NCBI RefSeq assembly: GCF_017876395.1
Contig: NZ_JAGINX010000001.1
Coordinates: 868,001 to 932,000 of the forward strand
Direction of reading: 5' to 3'
Length of the DNA stretch: 64,000 bases
From: Nesterenkonia lacusekhoensis
GTDB lineage: Bacteria; Actinomycetota; Actinomycetes; Actinomycetales; Micrococcaceae
Of this stretch, positions 1 to 8,444 are shown piece by piece. The notes under the pieces are model-generated. The model made no database searches. It had not been told where the DNA came from and saw only the letters and a program-made list of their open reading frames with translations. Within the stretch, counting starts at the first letter, position 1, and every line of letters begins with the position of its first letter. The translations under genes and the position numbers were made by a program.

Positions 1-163
1 CGGGTGCACCGATGGGTACGTCGTGCTCATCGGCGTAGAGGGTCAGCATCGAGGAGGAGGCGCGGTCCTGGAAGGAGACGCAGAGGTCGACGACGTCATG
101 ACAGAGCGTCACATCATCCAGGGGACGGGTGGACCAGTCTGACGGGAGATTCTCAAAAGCCAT
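1..163 (-). CDS. Hypothetical protein, 5' part only (runs off the window)
   Basis: An open frame on the minus strand starts at the ATG at 163-161 (MAFENLPSDWSTRPL) and stays open for 54 codons to the window edge, so only the N-terminus is visible. It contains a stretch (VVDLCVSFQDRASS) like that of small uncharacterised Micrococcaceae proteins I recall, but I cannot name a domain. The upstream sequence has only a weak ribosome-binding site. The overlapping plus-strand frame through this region has Arg/Gly-rich shadow composition and was not called. Function unknown. Confidence 0.6.
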   Translation of the reverse strand, partial: MAFENLPSDWSTRPLDDVTLCHDVVDLCVSFQDRASSSMLTLYADEHDVPIGAP

Positions 164-243
164 GCAATGATCATCTACTGGCATCAAATGAAAAGCAATG
201 GCATCTTCTGAGTCTGTGGATAACTCACTCACAAGGTCAGTGC

Positions 244-1215
244 TCAGAGCATCATCCTCATCAGCTCAGCATCCATCCCAGCCAGGGCCTCGCGGTCATA
301 GGTCGAGGTGGAGGCCACCAGCTCCTCAGCTCCGGTGACCTCCATCAGCCGCTCCACTGCGGGGACCACGACGCCGGCCGGTCCGCCGATCATCCGGTGC
401 AGGCTCTTCTCGACGCGGCTGGTGGTCCGCGGGCTCCAACGCTGCTGGCGGATCTGCTCCACCGGTTCCAGCGGGGAGAACTCGCCGGTCTCCCGGGAGC
501 GGGCCATCGCCCAGGCCTCGGGGAGCGCCAGCTCGCGGGCCTGCTCCTGGGTCTCTGCGGGGTAGAGGTCCAGGGAGATGATCACCTGCGGCTGCGGAGC
601 CTCGGCTGAAGGCTGGAAGTCGCGCCGGTAGGCGGCCACGGCCTCACCCAGTTCGGGGGAGTGCAGCACCGGCCCGCCGATCACCGCAGGAAGCCCCAGC
701 CGTGCCGCGGTCACCAGCCCTTGTCCGGTGGCCAGTTGGAAGAGCGAGGGAGCCGTCCCGGTGACGGGCCTGGCCGTCACCGGCGCTTCTCGCCGCAGGT
801 AGCTGCGCAGCTCCTCCAGGTCCGCGGCGAAGGTCTCCACGTCGTCGGCATCCTGACGCAGCGCCCGGCGCACCGGTGCGGTGAAGCCCAGCGTCCGGCC
901 CAGTCCCAGATCCACTCGCCCGGGGTGCAGCGCTTCCAGCATCAGGAACTGTTCGGCCACCACCAGCGGCTGATGGTGCGGCAGCATCACCCCTCCGGAG
1001 CCCAGACGGATCCGGGAGGTGCGGGCGCCGACCGCGGCCAGCAGCACCGCCGGGGATCCCGAGGCGATGCCCGGCACCGCGTGGTGCTCCGCGCCCCAGA
1101 AGCGGTGATACCCCAGAGATTCAGCCTTCACAGCACGTTCGACGGAGTGCCGCAGGGCATCGCCCTCCGGGTATCCGCTGCGTGTGCGGGACCGGTCCAG
1201 CAGGGAGAGCCTCAT
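244..1215 (-). CDS. LLM-class (luciferase-like) flavin-dependent oxidoreductase
   Basis: A 323-residue protein of the bacterial luciferase-like TIM-barrel family, which uses reduced FMN or F420 to oxidise small organic substrates. It has the typical N-terminal strand (MRLSLLDRS), the FWGAEHHAVPG motif near residue 40, the RIRLGSGGVMLPHH motif near residue 70, and the HPGRVDLGLGRTLG motif near residue 95. Its ATG overlaps the stop of the upstream FAD monooxygenase gene by 4 nt, so the two are translationally coupled. It is the last gene of a three-gene minus-strand operon. The substrate cannot be read from sequence. The neighbours suggest peripheral catabolism or detoxification. Confidence 0.88.
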   Translation of the reverse strand: MRLSLLDRSRTRSGYPEGDALRHSVERAVKAESLGYHRFWGAEHHAVPGIASGSPAVLLAAVGARTSRIRLGSGGVMLPHHQPLVVAEQFLMLEALHPGRVDLGLGRTLGFTAPVRRALRQDADDVETFAADLEELRSYLRREAPVTARPVTGTAPSLFQLATGQGLVTAARLGLPAVIGGPVLHSPELGEAVAAYRRDFQPSAEAPQPQVIISLDLYPAETQEQARELALPEAWAMARSRETGEFSPLEPVEQIRQQRWSPRTTSRVEKSLHRMIGGPAGVVVPAVERLMEVTGAEELVASTSTYDREALAGMDAELMRMML

Positions 1216-2327
1216 ACCGCCGCTCCCACGCCTGACGCTCCTAAGCGCGCCGTCAGGGCCCGGGCGGCGGCTCGTCCCGCGCGGTTGGCTCCCACGGTGG
1301 ACTGGGAGGGCCCGAAACCGACCAGGTGGACCCTGGGGTCCGCCGTCGTCGCGGTTCCGCTGATCCGGATCCCGCCGCGTTCATTGCGCAGTCCCAGCGG
1401 TTCCAGGTGGCTCAGATCCGGTCGGAAGCCTGTCGCCCACAGGATCGTGTCTGCTGAGGTGAAGCTGCCGTCGGCCTCGCGCAGTCCGCAGGGCTCGATC
1501 GCGGTGAACATCTCTCGGCGCTGCAGGGCTCCTCGGGCGTGGGCGGCACGGGCGTAGGAGGACCAGCCCAGGCCGGTGTAGGAGACGATGCTGCCGGTGG
1601 GTTCCCCCGCTTCAGCCGCTGCGGTGACCTTCTCGATGGTGGCCCGGCCCTCGACCTCCGGGCGGAACTCCTCACCGTGGAAGACCGGCTCGCGACGGGT
1701 GTACCAGAACGACGTGGCCACCCGGGAGATCTCCTCCAGCTGCTGGAGCGCAGAGATCCCGCCTCCGACCACGGCCACGCGGCGGTCGGCGAAGTCCTCC
1801 AGGGCTCGGTAGTCCCGGGTGTGCAGCTGCCAGCCGGTGAAGCTCTCCTGGCCCGGGTACTGCGGCAGCAGCGGGTTGTTCCAGGTGCCGGTGGCATTGA
1901 TGATCGCCCGGGTGCGCCAGACCCCCTGGTCGGTGCGGACCTCCAGCTCCCCGTCGGTGCTGCGCTGATCGGTGCTGGGCTCGCCGGGGCTCGGGGTGGC
2001 GGCGTCCTGGACGCGCAGCGCCTTCACAGGGCGCAGGATGGGCAGCTCCATGGCAGCCTCGTACTGGGCGAAGTAGCGGGGGACGGCTGTGCGGCTGGGC
2101 TCCATCGGATCGATGGCCGGCTGGGACATCCCCGGCAGATCGAAGATGCCGTTGACCGTCTCCATGCGCAGCGATTCCCAGCGATGCTGCCAGGCACCGC
2201 CGGGAGCCGCCTCGGCATCAAGCATGACGAAGCTCAGCAGGCCGCTGCGCCGCAGATGGTATCCGGCTGAGAGTCCGGCCTGGCCGACGCCGATCACCAC
2301 GACGTCGGCCCAGTGCTGTGGCTGCAT
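1212..2327 (-). CDS. FAD-dependent NAD(P)H monooxygenase (ArsO/FMO-like)
   Basis: A 371-residue two-dinucleotide-binding flavoprotein. The FAD-binding GxGxAG motif (GVGQAGLSAGYHLRR) lies near residues 13-27. WESLRMETVNGIFDLPGM follows, where flavin monooxygenases carry their FAD-contacting loop. A second Rossmann motif (VAVVGGGISALQ) near residue 190 would bind NAD(P)H, and a late ATGF motif (ILWATGFRPD) is typical of the family. It is probably a cytosolic oxygenase of the ArsO/FMO type. It sits 9 bp downstream of the NAD(P)-binding protein gene and overlaps the luciferase-like gene by 4 nt, which implies one transcript. Substrate unknown. Confidence 0.88.
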   Translation of the reverse strand: MQPQHWADVVVIGVGQAGLSAGYHLRRSGLLSFVMLDAEAAPGGAWQHRWESLRMETVNGIFDLPGMSQPAIDPMEPSRTAVPRYFAQYEAAMELPILRPVKALRVQDAATPSPGEPSTDQRSTDGELEVRTDQGVWRTRAIINATGTWNNPLLPQYPGQESFTGWQLHTRDYRALEDFADRRVAVVGGGISALQQLEEISRVATSFWYTRREPVFHGEEFRPEVEGRATIEKVTAAAEAGEPTGSIVSYTGLGWSSYARAAHARGALQRREMFTAIEPCGLREADGSFTSADTILWATGFRPDLSHLEPLGLRNERGGIRISGTATTADPRVHLVGFGPSQSTVGANRAGRAAARALTARLGASGVGAAV

Positions 2328-2336
2328 CGCCTCGGC

Positions 2337-2981
2337 TCAGTAGGCGGCGGAGAAGCGGCGACGCCGGTGCACGGGCTTCTCGATCTCATCGAGGATCGCC
2401 AGGGCGAAGTCGGCGCCGGAGATCTCGGACCTGCCCTCACTGTCGGAGAGCAGCACCTCCCCGCCCACCCGGTAGGCGCCGCGGCGCTCGCCGGGGTTGG
2501 CGCTGCCGAATCCGGCGGCAGGGTGGATGTAGAACCAGTCGAGGGTCTCCTCAGAGTCCTGCAGCGCCTCCAGGACCTCCACCATCTCGAAGGACTCCGG
2601 CTTGACCTCATCCGGGAAGCCATCGGTGTCGATCAGACGGGGCCCTCCCTCGGAGACGCGCAGAGCGCCTGCCCCACCGATCACGCCCAGGCGCACTCCT
2701 GCGGCCGTGGCCACGGGGATCAGCGTGCGAGCCGCCTCGATCACTCGACCCTCCATCTCTCCGCGTGGGGACAGGGCCATCATCACGACATCCGACTGTC
2801 CGGCCAGCTGGGTCAGGAAGTCCTCGTCCAGGACGTCGCCGCTGACATAGTTCACGCCCTCCACGGGGCGCTCCGGGGCCCTGCGGGAGACGGCGAGCAC
2901 CTCGTGCCCGCGTGCCGCGGCCTCCTGAGCGATGTGTGATCCGGCGTAGCCGGTGCCGCCGAGAATGGTGATACGTGCCAT
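2337..2981 (-). CDS. NAD(P)-binding epimerase/reductase (NmrA-like SDR)
   Basis: A 214-residue atypical short-chain dehydrogenase. The N-terminus MARITILGGTGYAGSHI carries the GxxGxxG nucleotide-binding motif at residues 8-14. YVSGDVLDEDFL and the LGVIGGAGALRV segment match the NAD(P)H-binding, YwnB/NmrA-like group. I chose the ATG at 2981 because AGGAGG lies 8-13 nt upstream. The open frame continues 26 codons further but has no signal there. This is the first gene of the operon with the two flavoenzymes and is divergent from gldA. It could be a reductase, or a redox-sensing protein without catalysis. Confidence 0.82.
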   Translation of the reverse strand: MARITILGGTGYAGSHIAQEAAARGHEVLAVSRRAPERPVEGVNYVSGDVLDEDFLTQLAGQSDVVMMALSPRGEMEGRVIEAARTLIPVATAAGVRLGVIGGAGALRVSEGGPRLIDTDGFPDEVKPESFEMVEVLEALQDSEETLDWFYIHPAAGFGSANPGERRGAYRVGGEVLLSDSEGRSEISGADFALAILDEIEKPVHRRRRFSAAY

Positions 2982-3003
2982 CGAGGCTCTCCTCCTAGTC
3001 GCC

Positions 3004-3027
3004 GGACGGTCCCGGATGGACCGGTCC
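3004..3027. promoter_or_regulatory. Possible operator: two GGAC-type palindromes in the divergent gap
   Basis: The 206-bp gap between the oxidoreductase operon and gldA holds GGACGGTCC at 3004-3012 and the perfect palindrome GGACCGGTCC at 3018-3027, about 25-45 bp upstream of the minus-strand start. Such spaced dyads suit a TetR- or MarR-type repressor, but no regulator gene lies beside them. This is a motif observation only. Confidence 0.25.
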
Positions 3028-3089
3028 TGATCAGAGCAACACCGGGACCCGCCGATCACTTCCCAGTCGTCAGCGCCCGATCTGAGACC

Positions 3090-3119
3090 TGGACCGCTTC
3101 GCTCAGCGGTTCCTAGACT
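3090..3119 (+). promoter_or_regulatory. Candidate gldA promoter
   Basis: TGGACC at 3090-3095 and TAGACT at 3114-3119 are separated by 18 bp, giving a plausible sigma-70-type -35/-10 pair with a predicted start near 3126 and a leader of about 60 nt before gldA. Confidence 0.4.
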
Positions 3120-3187
3120 GACGGCGGACCATAGGTACGAGGCAGATGAGCGCTCAGCAGCATATGCCGAGCAGGAGGGGAGTCGAC

Positions 3188-4336
3188 ATGAGCACAGTGA
3201 TCGAACACGTGATGGCCGCGCCGTCCCGGTATGTCCAGGGGCGTGACGTCATCCAGAAGCTGGGAAGCCGCCTGCAGGAGTTGGGCTCCGCGCCGCTGCT
3301 GGTGGCCGACGATGTCGTCTGGGACATCGTCGAGGAACAGGTGACCGCTGGTCTCGAGGAGACCGGCCTGCCGGTGGTCCGCGAAGGCTTCGGCCGGTTC
3401 GCCACGGCGGAGGTCGTGGATTCTCTGGCGGAGAAGATCCGAGAGGGCGAGCATGACGTGATCGCCGGCATCGGCGGAGGCTCCACGATCGATGCGGTGA
3501 AGGCGGCCGGTCATCTGGCCGGCGTCAGCTGGGCCAGTGTCCCGACTGCGGCGTCCTCTGATGCTCCGACCTCGGCACTGTCGGTGATCTACACCGATGA
3601 AGGCGAGTTCGTGGAGTATCGCTTCTTCCCCAAGAACCCCGACCTGGTGCTGATCGATACCGGGCTGGTCGCTCGGGCCCCGGAACGCTTCCTGGTGGGC
3701 GGCATCGGAGACGCTCTGGCCACGTGGGTCGAGGCCCGGGCCGTGGCGAAGACCCGCGGGAAGACCATGGTCGGAGATGCCCCCACTCACGCCGGCGGTG
3801 CTCTGGCCGAGCTGTCCTGGAAGATCCTGTGGGAGAACTCGCTCCCCGCCCTGGATGCGGTGCGGGCCCAGAAGGTCACCCCGGCGCTGGAGGCAGTGGT
3901 CGAGGCCAACACGCTGCTCTCGGGGCTCGGCTTCGAATCCGGTGGCCTCGCCGCCGCCCATGCCATCCACAACGGGATGACCGCGGCGCCACAGACCCAC
4001 GGCCTCACCCACGGGGAGAAGGTCAACATCGGGACTCTCACCCAGCTCATCATGGAGGGTGCCGACGCTCGGGAGATCGAGGACTTCATCGCGTTCACCA
4101 CTGAAGTGGGCCTGCCCAATACGCTCACTGAGATCGGCCTGACTCAGGAGGACACCGATGAGGTGCGCGCCATCGCGGAGGCCGCGACCGTCGAAGGTGA
4201 GACCATCCACAACATGCCCTTCCCTGTGACGCCAGGGCTGGTGGAGGAGGCGCTGGCCTCCCTGGAGATCATCTCGCGTCGCGTCCGCGACCAGCGTGGT
4301 CTCCCTGAGCCGGAGTTCTACCAGGCACCCCACTGA
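3188..4336 (+). CDS. gldA: Glycerol dehydrogenase (iron/zinc-containing ADH family)
   Basis: A 382-residue cytosolic NAD-dependent dehydrogenase that oxidises glycerol to dihydroxyacetone. GIGGGSTIDAVKAAGH near residue 95 is the NAD-binding glycine-rich motif. PTAASSDAPTSALSVIY follows near residue 120. The two metal-binding His segments are recognisable as AAAHAIHNGMT and THGLTHGEKVNIG near residues 255-280. The ATG at 3188 was chosen because GGAGGGG lies about 6 nt upstream. An ATG 14 codons earlier has no such site. The length fits GldA. It is monocistronic, with lysE-type and argS genes downstream. Confidence 0.9.
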   Translation: MSTVIEHVMAAPSRYVQGRDVIQKLGSRLQELGSAPLLVADDVVWDIVEEQVTAGLEETGLPVVREGFGRFATAEVVDSLAEKIREGEHDVIAGIGGGSTIDAVKAAGHLAGVSWASVPTAASSDAPTSALSVIYTDEGEFVEYRFFPKNPDLVLIDTGLVARAPERFLVGGIGDALATWVEARAVAKTRGKTMVGDAPTHAGGALAELSWKILWENSLPALDAVRAQKVTPALEAVVEANTLLSGLGFESGGLAAAHAIHNGMTAAPQTHGLTHGEKVNIGTLTQLIMEGADAREIEDFIAFTTEVGLPNTLTEIGLTQEDTDEVRAIAEAATVEGETIHNMPFPVTPGLVEEALASLEIISRRVRDQRGLPEPEFYQAPH

Positions 4337-4453
4337 GCCATCGGATCGACGGTCACCCAGTGGAGGACCATCACTCCGCGCCTGACCGCAGCCCGAAGAG
4401 TTCATCAGTCTCATCTGCTTGTCCCTGAAGCGCGCCCCGGGGAGCATAGAACG

Positions 4454-5278
4454 GTGACTCTCAGCAGCTATGCCGCGCTGGTCGGCGTCGCGATGGTCCT
4501 GGCCGTGACGCCGGGACCGGACACGATGCTCTCGCTGCGCTATGCGCTCTCCTCCCGACGGGCCGGCCTCGGTGCGGCCACCGGATCCTCGATGGCCGCG
4601 TTCGTCTGGGCAGCTCTGGCCGCCACCGGTCTGGCCGCGCTCTTCGAGACCTCACCCATGGCCTACGAGATCCTCAGCCTGGTGGGCGGGCTGTATCTGG
4701 TCCTGCTGGGTGTGCGAGCCGCACGTGCGGCCCGGCACCGGCTGCAGGCCGCGGTCGTGCTGAGCGGTGCGCCGGTGGAGCACAGCGCCCCGCAGAAGGT
4801 CTCCGCCGACCTCGGGGCAGAGGCCGCCTCCTCATTGAGCGCACCGCCGACCTCCGCGGCATCACCGACCTCCCCGGCATCACCGACCACCCCGACGCCC
4901 TCCTCAGCGGCCGCCGAGGCTGGAGAGGGTCGCCGACCGCCCGCGCCGAAGGTGCCGCGCGCCCGGACCGGACTGCTGGCCGGTATGGCCACCTGTATGA
5001 CCAATCCGAAGGTAGGACTGTTCTTCCTGGCGCTGTTTCCGCAGTTCACCCCGCAGGATGCCTCCCTGGCCTTCACCGTGGGTGTGCTGGGCGGAACGGT
5101 GGCGCTGACCATGTATCTTTACCTGATCGGTGTGGTGCTTCTGGTCGACGGTGCCAATCGATGGCTCTCGGATCCGCGGGTGACCGGGTGGATCGAGCTG
5201 GTCAGCGGTGTGACCCTGCTGCTGCTCGGGCTCTACATGCTGGTCACTGGCGGGCATGGGCTTCTCACTCTGCTCTAG
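4454..5278 (+). CDS. LysE/RhtB-family amino-acid exporter with extended loop
   Basis: A 274-residue membrane protein of the LysE family, which exports amino acids or related small molecules by proton antiport. TPGPDTMLSLRYAL near residue 19 is the family hallmark, and MTNPKVGLFFLALFPQF near residue 180 is the second conserved block. It has about six hydrophobic segments. Most relatives have about 205-215 residues. The excess is an Ala/Pro/Ser/Thr-rich, probably disordered cytosolic stretch at about residues 99-165, partly encoded by an 18-bp tandem repeat. The GTG start has GGGGAGC 8 nt upstream. Substrate unknown. Its stop lies just before the argS promoter. Confidence 0.85.
   Translation: MTLSSYAALVGVAMVLAVTPGPDTMLSLRYALSSRRAGLGAATGSSMAAFVWAALAATGLAALFETSPMAYEILSLVGGLYLVLLGVRAARAARHRLQAAVVLSGAPVEHSAPQKVSADLGAEAASSLSAPPTSAASPTSPASPTTPTPSSAAAEAGEGRRPPAPKVPRARTGLLAGMATCMTNPKVGLFFLALFPQFTPQDASLAFTVGVLGGTVALTMYLYLIGVVLLVDGANRWLSDPRVTGWIELVSGVTLLLLGLYMLVTGGHGLLTLL
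4847..4900 (+). repeat. 18-bp tandem repeat, 3 copies, inside the lysE-type gene
   Basis: Three imperfect 18-bp units start at 4847, 4865 and 4883. The first two differ by one base; the third is more diverged. They encode Thr/Ser/Pro/Ala six-residue units in the cytosolic loop and keep the reading frame. Confidence 0.75.
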
Positions 5279-5281
5279 ACT
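5276..5281 (+). promoter_or_regulatory. -10 element TAGACT of a likely leaderless argS transcript
   Basis: TAGACT ends 6 nt before the GTG start of argS and overlaps the stop codon of the exporter gene. The spacing places the transcription start at or next to the GTG. No convincing -35 is visible. Confidence 0.55.
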
Positions 5282-5287
5282 GTCCGG

Positions 5288-6943
5288 GTGACTCCCGAAG
5301 AACTCTCCGCAGCTGTGAAATCCGCTCTCACCGAGGCCGTCGAGGCCGGTGAGCTGACCGTCGAGATCCCCGAAGAGATCCGCGTCGAGCGGCCCAAGAG
5401 TCGCGACCACGGGGACTGGGCCACCAACATCGCCCTGCAGCTGGCCAAGCAGGCCGGCATGCCCCCGCGCGATCTGGCGGATTCCCTGGCGGCCCGCCTA
5501 CGGCGGATCGAGGGAGTCAGCACCGTCGACATCGCCGGACCGGGCTTCATCAACATCACTCTGGACGCCGCCGCGGCCGGACAGCTGGCCAAGAACATCG
5601 TGGAGGCCGGCGAGAGCTTCGGCCACACCCAGACCCTGGCCGGCCACGTGATCAACCTGGAGTTCGTCTCAGCGAATCCCACCGGACCGCTGCACATCGG
5701 TCACACGCGGTGGGCCGCATTGGGCGATGCCATCGGCAGGCTGCTGCGTGCTTCCGGCGCCGAGGTCACCAACGAGTACTACATCAACGACGCCGGCAAC
5801 CAGATGAACGTCTTCGCCAACTCGGTGCTCTCCCGCATCCACGGTGAGGAGGTCCCCGATGGCGGTTATCCGGGCGAGTACGTCAAGGAGCTGGCCGAGG
5901 AGGTCCTCGCCGCCCGCCCGGACGTCCGCGATATGGACCGGGACGAGGCTCGCCCGATCGTCCGCGAGCTGGCCTACCAGGCTCAACTCGGCCAGATCAG
6001 AGACACGCTGGACGCCTTCGGCGTGCACTTCGACGTCTTCTTCTCCGAGGAGTCCCTGCACAGCGGAGGACAGGTCGCCGGTGCCCTGGAGACTCTGCGC
6101 GCCCAGGGCCACATCGATGACCGGGACGGTGCGGTGTGGCTGCGCACCACCGACTTCGGCGATGACAAGGACCGTGTCCTCTTCAAGGCCGATGGTGAGC
6201 CCACCTACTTCGCGGCCGACGCCGCCTACTACCTCTCCAAGCGGGAGCGCGGCTTCGCCGAGAAGATCTACCTGCTCGGAGCCGACCACCACGGCTACGT
6301 CGCCCGGCTCAAGGCCATCGCCGCCTGTGCCGGAGACGATGCCGAGAAGAACATCGAGATCCTGATCGGTCAGCTCATGAGTGTGAAGGGAGCCAAGCTC
6401 TCCAAACGGGCCGGCAACATCATCGAGCTGGCCGACCTGATCGAGTGGCTGGGCACCGATGCGCTGCGCTACACCTTGGCGCGGTACCCCGCAGACTCGC
6501 CCATCGATGTGGATCCGGACCTTCTGCAGTCCAAGACCAACGACAACCCGGTCTTCTACGTCCAGTACGCCCATGCCCGTTCGCGCAACGCGGCCCGCAA
6601 CGCAGCCGCCGCCGGAGTGGACCAGAGTTCCTTCGACGCCTCGCTGCTCAGCCATGAGACTGAGGAGGAGCTGCTCTCTCACCTGGGACGATTCCCCTCC
6701 GTGGTCTCCTCGGCGGCCGAGCGGCGCGAGCCCCACCGGGTGGCCCGCTATCTGGAGTCTCTGGCCTCCGCCTACCACGGCTGGTATGCGGCCTGCCGCA
6801 TGGCCCCCAGCGTGGCCGAGGACGGCACCGCGGATCCCGTCACCGACCTGAACCGCAGCCGCCTGTGGCTCAACGAGGCGACGGCCCAGGTCCTGCGCAA
6901 CGGTCTGCAGCTGCTGGGCGTCAGCGCCCCGGAGAGGATGTGA
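5288..6943 (+). CDS. argS: Arginyl-tRNA synthetase
   Basis: A 551-residue class I aminoacyl-tRNA synthetase that charges tRNA-Arg. An N-terminal Arg-tRNA-synthetase additional domain spans about residues 1-90. The HIGH signature is PTGPLHIGHTRWAALGD near residue 135. The KMSKS equivalent is GAKLSKRAGN near residue 370, and the C-terminal DALR anticodon-binding domain opens with NPVFYVQYAHARS. The GTG start lies 6 nt after a -10 element and has no Shine-Dalgarno, which suggests leaderless translation. It is followed 2 nt later by lysA, the order conserved in many actinobacteria. Confidence 0.97.
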   Translation: MTPEELSAAVKSALTEAVEAGELTVEIPEEIRVERPKSRDHGDWATNIALQLAKQAGMPPRDLADSLAARLRRIEGVSTVDIAGPGFINITLDAAAAGQLAKNIVEAGESFGHTQTLAGHVINLEFVSANPTGPLHIGHTRWAALGDAIGRLLRASGAEVTNEYYINDAGNQMNVFANSVLSRIHGEEVPDGGYPGEYVKELAEEVLAARPDVRDMDRDEARPIVRELAYQAQLGQIRDTLDAFGVHFDVFFSEESLHSGGQVAGALETLRAQGHIDDRDGAVWLRTTDFGDDKDRVLFKADGEPTYFAADAAYYLSKRERGFAEKIYLLGADHHGYVARLKAIAACAGDDAEKNIEILIGQLMSVKGAKLSKRAGNIIELADLIEWLGTDALRYTLARYPADSPIDVDPDLLQSKTNDNPVFYVQYAHARSRNAARNAAAAGVDQSSFDASLLSHETEEELLSHLGRFPSVVSSAAERREPHRVARYLESLASAYHGWYAACRMAPSVAEDGTADPVTDLNRSRLWLNEATAQVLRNGLQLLGVSAPERM

Positions 6944-6945
6944 GC

Positions 6946-8367
6946 ATGGCACAGGATCATCCGCTGGCCCCGTCATGGCTCAGCTCCCGGAGCAGCACCG
7001 ACGACCTGGAGCAGAAGCTCTTCCCCGATGATGCTCGGCGCGAGGCCTCGGGCTCCCTGAGCATCAGCGGGGCCGAGGTGACCCGTCTGGCCGAACAGCA
7101 CGGCACTCCGCTGTACGTGCTCAGCGAGGAGGACTTCCGCCGTCGGGCACGCAGCTTCCGTGAGGCCTTCGGCGAGGCCTTCGCCCCGGAGGCTGAAGTG
7201 GACGTCTTCTATGCCGGGAAGGCCTTTCTGAGCACCCACGTGGCCCGCTGGGCAGCGCAGGAGGGGCTCTGCGTGGATACTGCCTCGGGCGGGGAGCTGG
7301 CCATCGCTCTGGCCGCAGGGGTGGATCCGGTGCGGATCGGCCTGCACGGCAACAATAAGTCCGACGCCGAGATCCGGCGTGCTCTGGACGCCGGGATCGG
7401 GCGGATCATCGCAGACTCTCTGGACGAGCTGAACCGGATCGCGCAGTTGGCGCAGGACGCCGGCACAACCGCCCCGGTCATGCTGAGGCTGACCCCCGGG
7501 GTCCACGCCTCCACCCACGAATACATCGCCACCGCTCACGAGGACCAGAAGTTCGGCCTCTCGCTCAGCGGGGGTCGGGAGTCGGCGGCCTGGACCGCCG
7601 TGCAGAAGGCCCTCGACGCACCCGCCATCGATCTGCGCGGACTGCACTGCCACATCGGGTCGCAGATCTTCGAGCCCACCGGCTTCGAGGTCGCCGCACA
7701 GAAGCTCATCGCCTTCCTGGCCGAGATCCGCGAAGACCGCGGAGTCGAGCTGGCGGAGCTGGACCTGGGCGGCGGGCACGGCATCGCCTACACCGAGGCC
7801 GACTCTCCACGGGACCCCCGTGAGATCGCTGAAGCGCTGGCCGCCACGGTCAAGCAGTCCTGCACCGAGCACGGTCTGTCTGTGCCGCGGATCTCCATCG
7901 AGCCGGGCCGGGCGATCGTCGGGCCCGCGGGCGTCACGCTCTACACCGTGGGCGTGCAGAAGGACGTGGGTGTGGACACCCCTGACGGCGGCAGCACCAC
8001 CCGGCGCTATGTGGCCGTGGACGGCGGCATGAGCGACAACGCACGCGGAGTGCTCTACGACGCCGACTATTCGGCCGTGCTGGCCAGCCGGAAGGTCGAG
8101 GGAGAGCACACGCTGTCTCGCATCGTGGGCAAACACTGCGAGTCCGGTGACATCGTGGTCCGGGACGTATACTTGCCGACGGCGACGGAGCGGGGCGATA
8201 TCCTTGCCGTCCCGGCCACCGGAGCCTATTGCCACTCCCTCTCGAGCAACTACAACTACCTCACCCGGCCGGCTGTGGTGGCTGTGAAGGACGGAGCTTC
8301 CCAGGTGCTGATCCGCCGGGAGACCGAAGAGGACATGCTCGGCCGGGACACCGGCTTCGCCCCCTGA
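6946..8367 (+). CDS. lysA: Diaminopimelate decarboxylase
   Basis: A 473-residue PLP-dependent enzyme that converts meso-diaminopimelate to L-lysine, the last step of lysine synthesis. The fold-III barrel begins with VFYAGKAFLST, where Lys92 should carry the PLP. HCHIGSQI, the glycine-rich LDLGGGHGIAY loop, EPGRAIVGPAG, CESGDIV and the C-terminal GAYCHSLSSNYN complete the family motifs. I chose the ATG at 6946, 2 nt after the argS stop and behind GGAGAGGATG. A longer frame inside argS was rejected. It is cotranscribed with argS. Confidence 0.97.
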   Translation: MAQDHPLAPSWLSSRSSTDDLEQKLFPDDARREASGSLSISGAEVTRLAEQHGTPLYVLSEEDFRRRARSFREAFGEAFAPEAEVDVFYAGKAFLSTHVARWAAQEGLCVDTASGGELAIALAAGVDPVRIGLHGNNKSDAEIRRALDAGIGRIIADSLDELNRIAQLAQDAGTTAPVMLRLTPGVHASTHEYIATAHEDQKFGLSLSGGRESAAWTAVQKALDAPAIDLRGLHCHIGSQIFEPTGFEVAAQKLIAFLAEIREDRGVELAELDLGGGHGIAYTEADSPRDPREIAEALAATVKQSCTEHGLSVPRISIEPGRAIVGPAGVTLYTVGVQKDVGVDTPDGGSTTRRYVAVDGGMSDNARGVLYDADYSAVLASRKVEGEHTLSRIVGKHCESGDIVVRDVYLPTATERGDILAVPATGAYCHSLSSNYNYLTRPAVVAVKDGASQVLIRRETEEDMLGRDTGFAP

Positions 8368-8400
8368 TCCTGACAGGGCGGCTGATCTGACCTGCGAATC

Positions 8401-8416
8401 CCGGAGTCGGCTCCGG
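8401..8416 (+). other. Small hairpin in the lysA-hom gap
   Basis: CCGGAG (8401-8406) and CTCCGG (8411-8416) form a 6-bp perfect stem around TCGG, with no U tract after it. It may slow or process the transcript between lysA and hom. Too short to call a terminator. Confidence 0.3.
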
Positions 8417-8444
8417 ATGACTGACGAATGAGGTGATCGCCAGC

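Noticed and set aside
4-609. 201-codon plus-strand frame at the window start
   Set aside because: Arg/His-rich shadow crossing two minus-strand genes and their gap. No homology by eye.
3113-4447. 444-codon open frame antisense to gldA
   Set aside because: Composition and coupling to gldA codons show it is a shadow; gldA has full family motifs.
8433-8444. Earlier GTG start for hom
   Set aside because: It lies within the AGGTGA that best serves as ribosome-binding site for the GTG at 8445.
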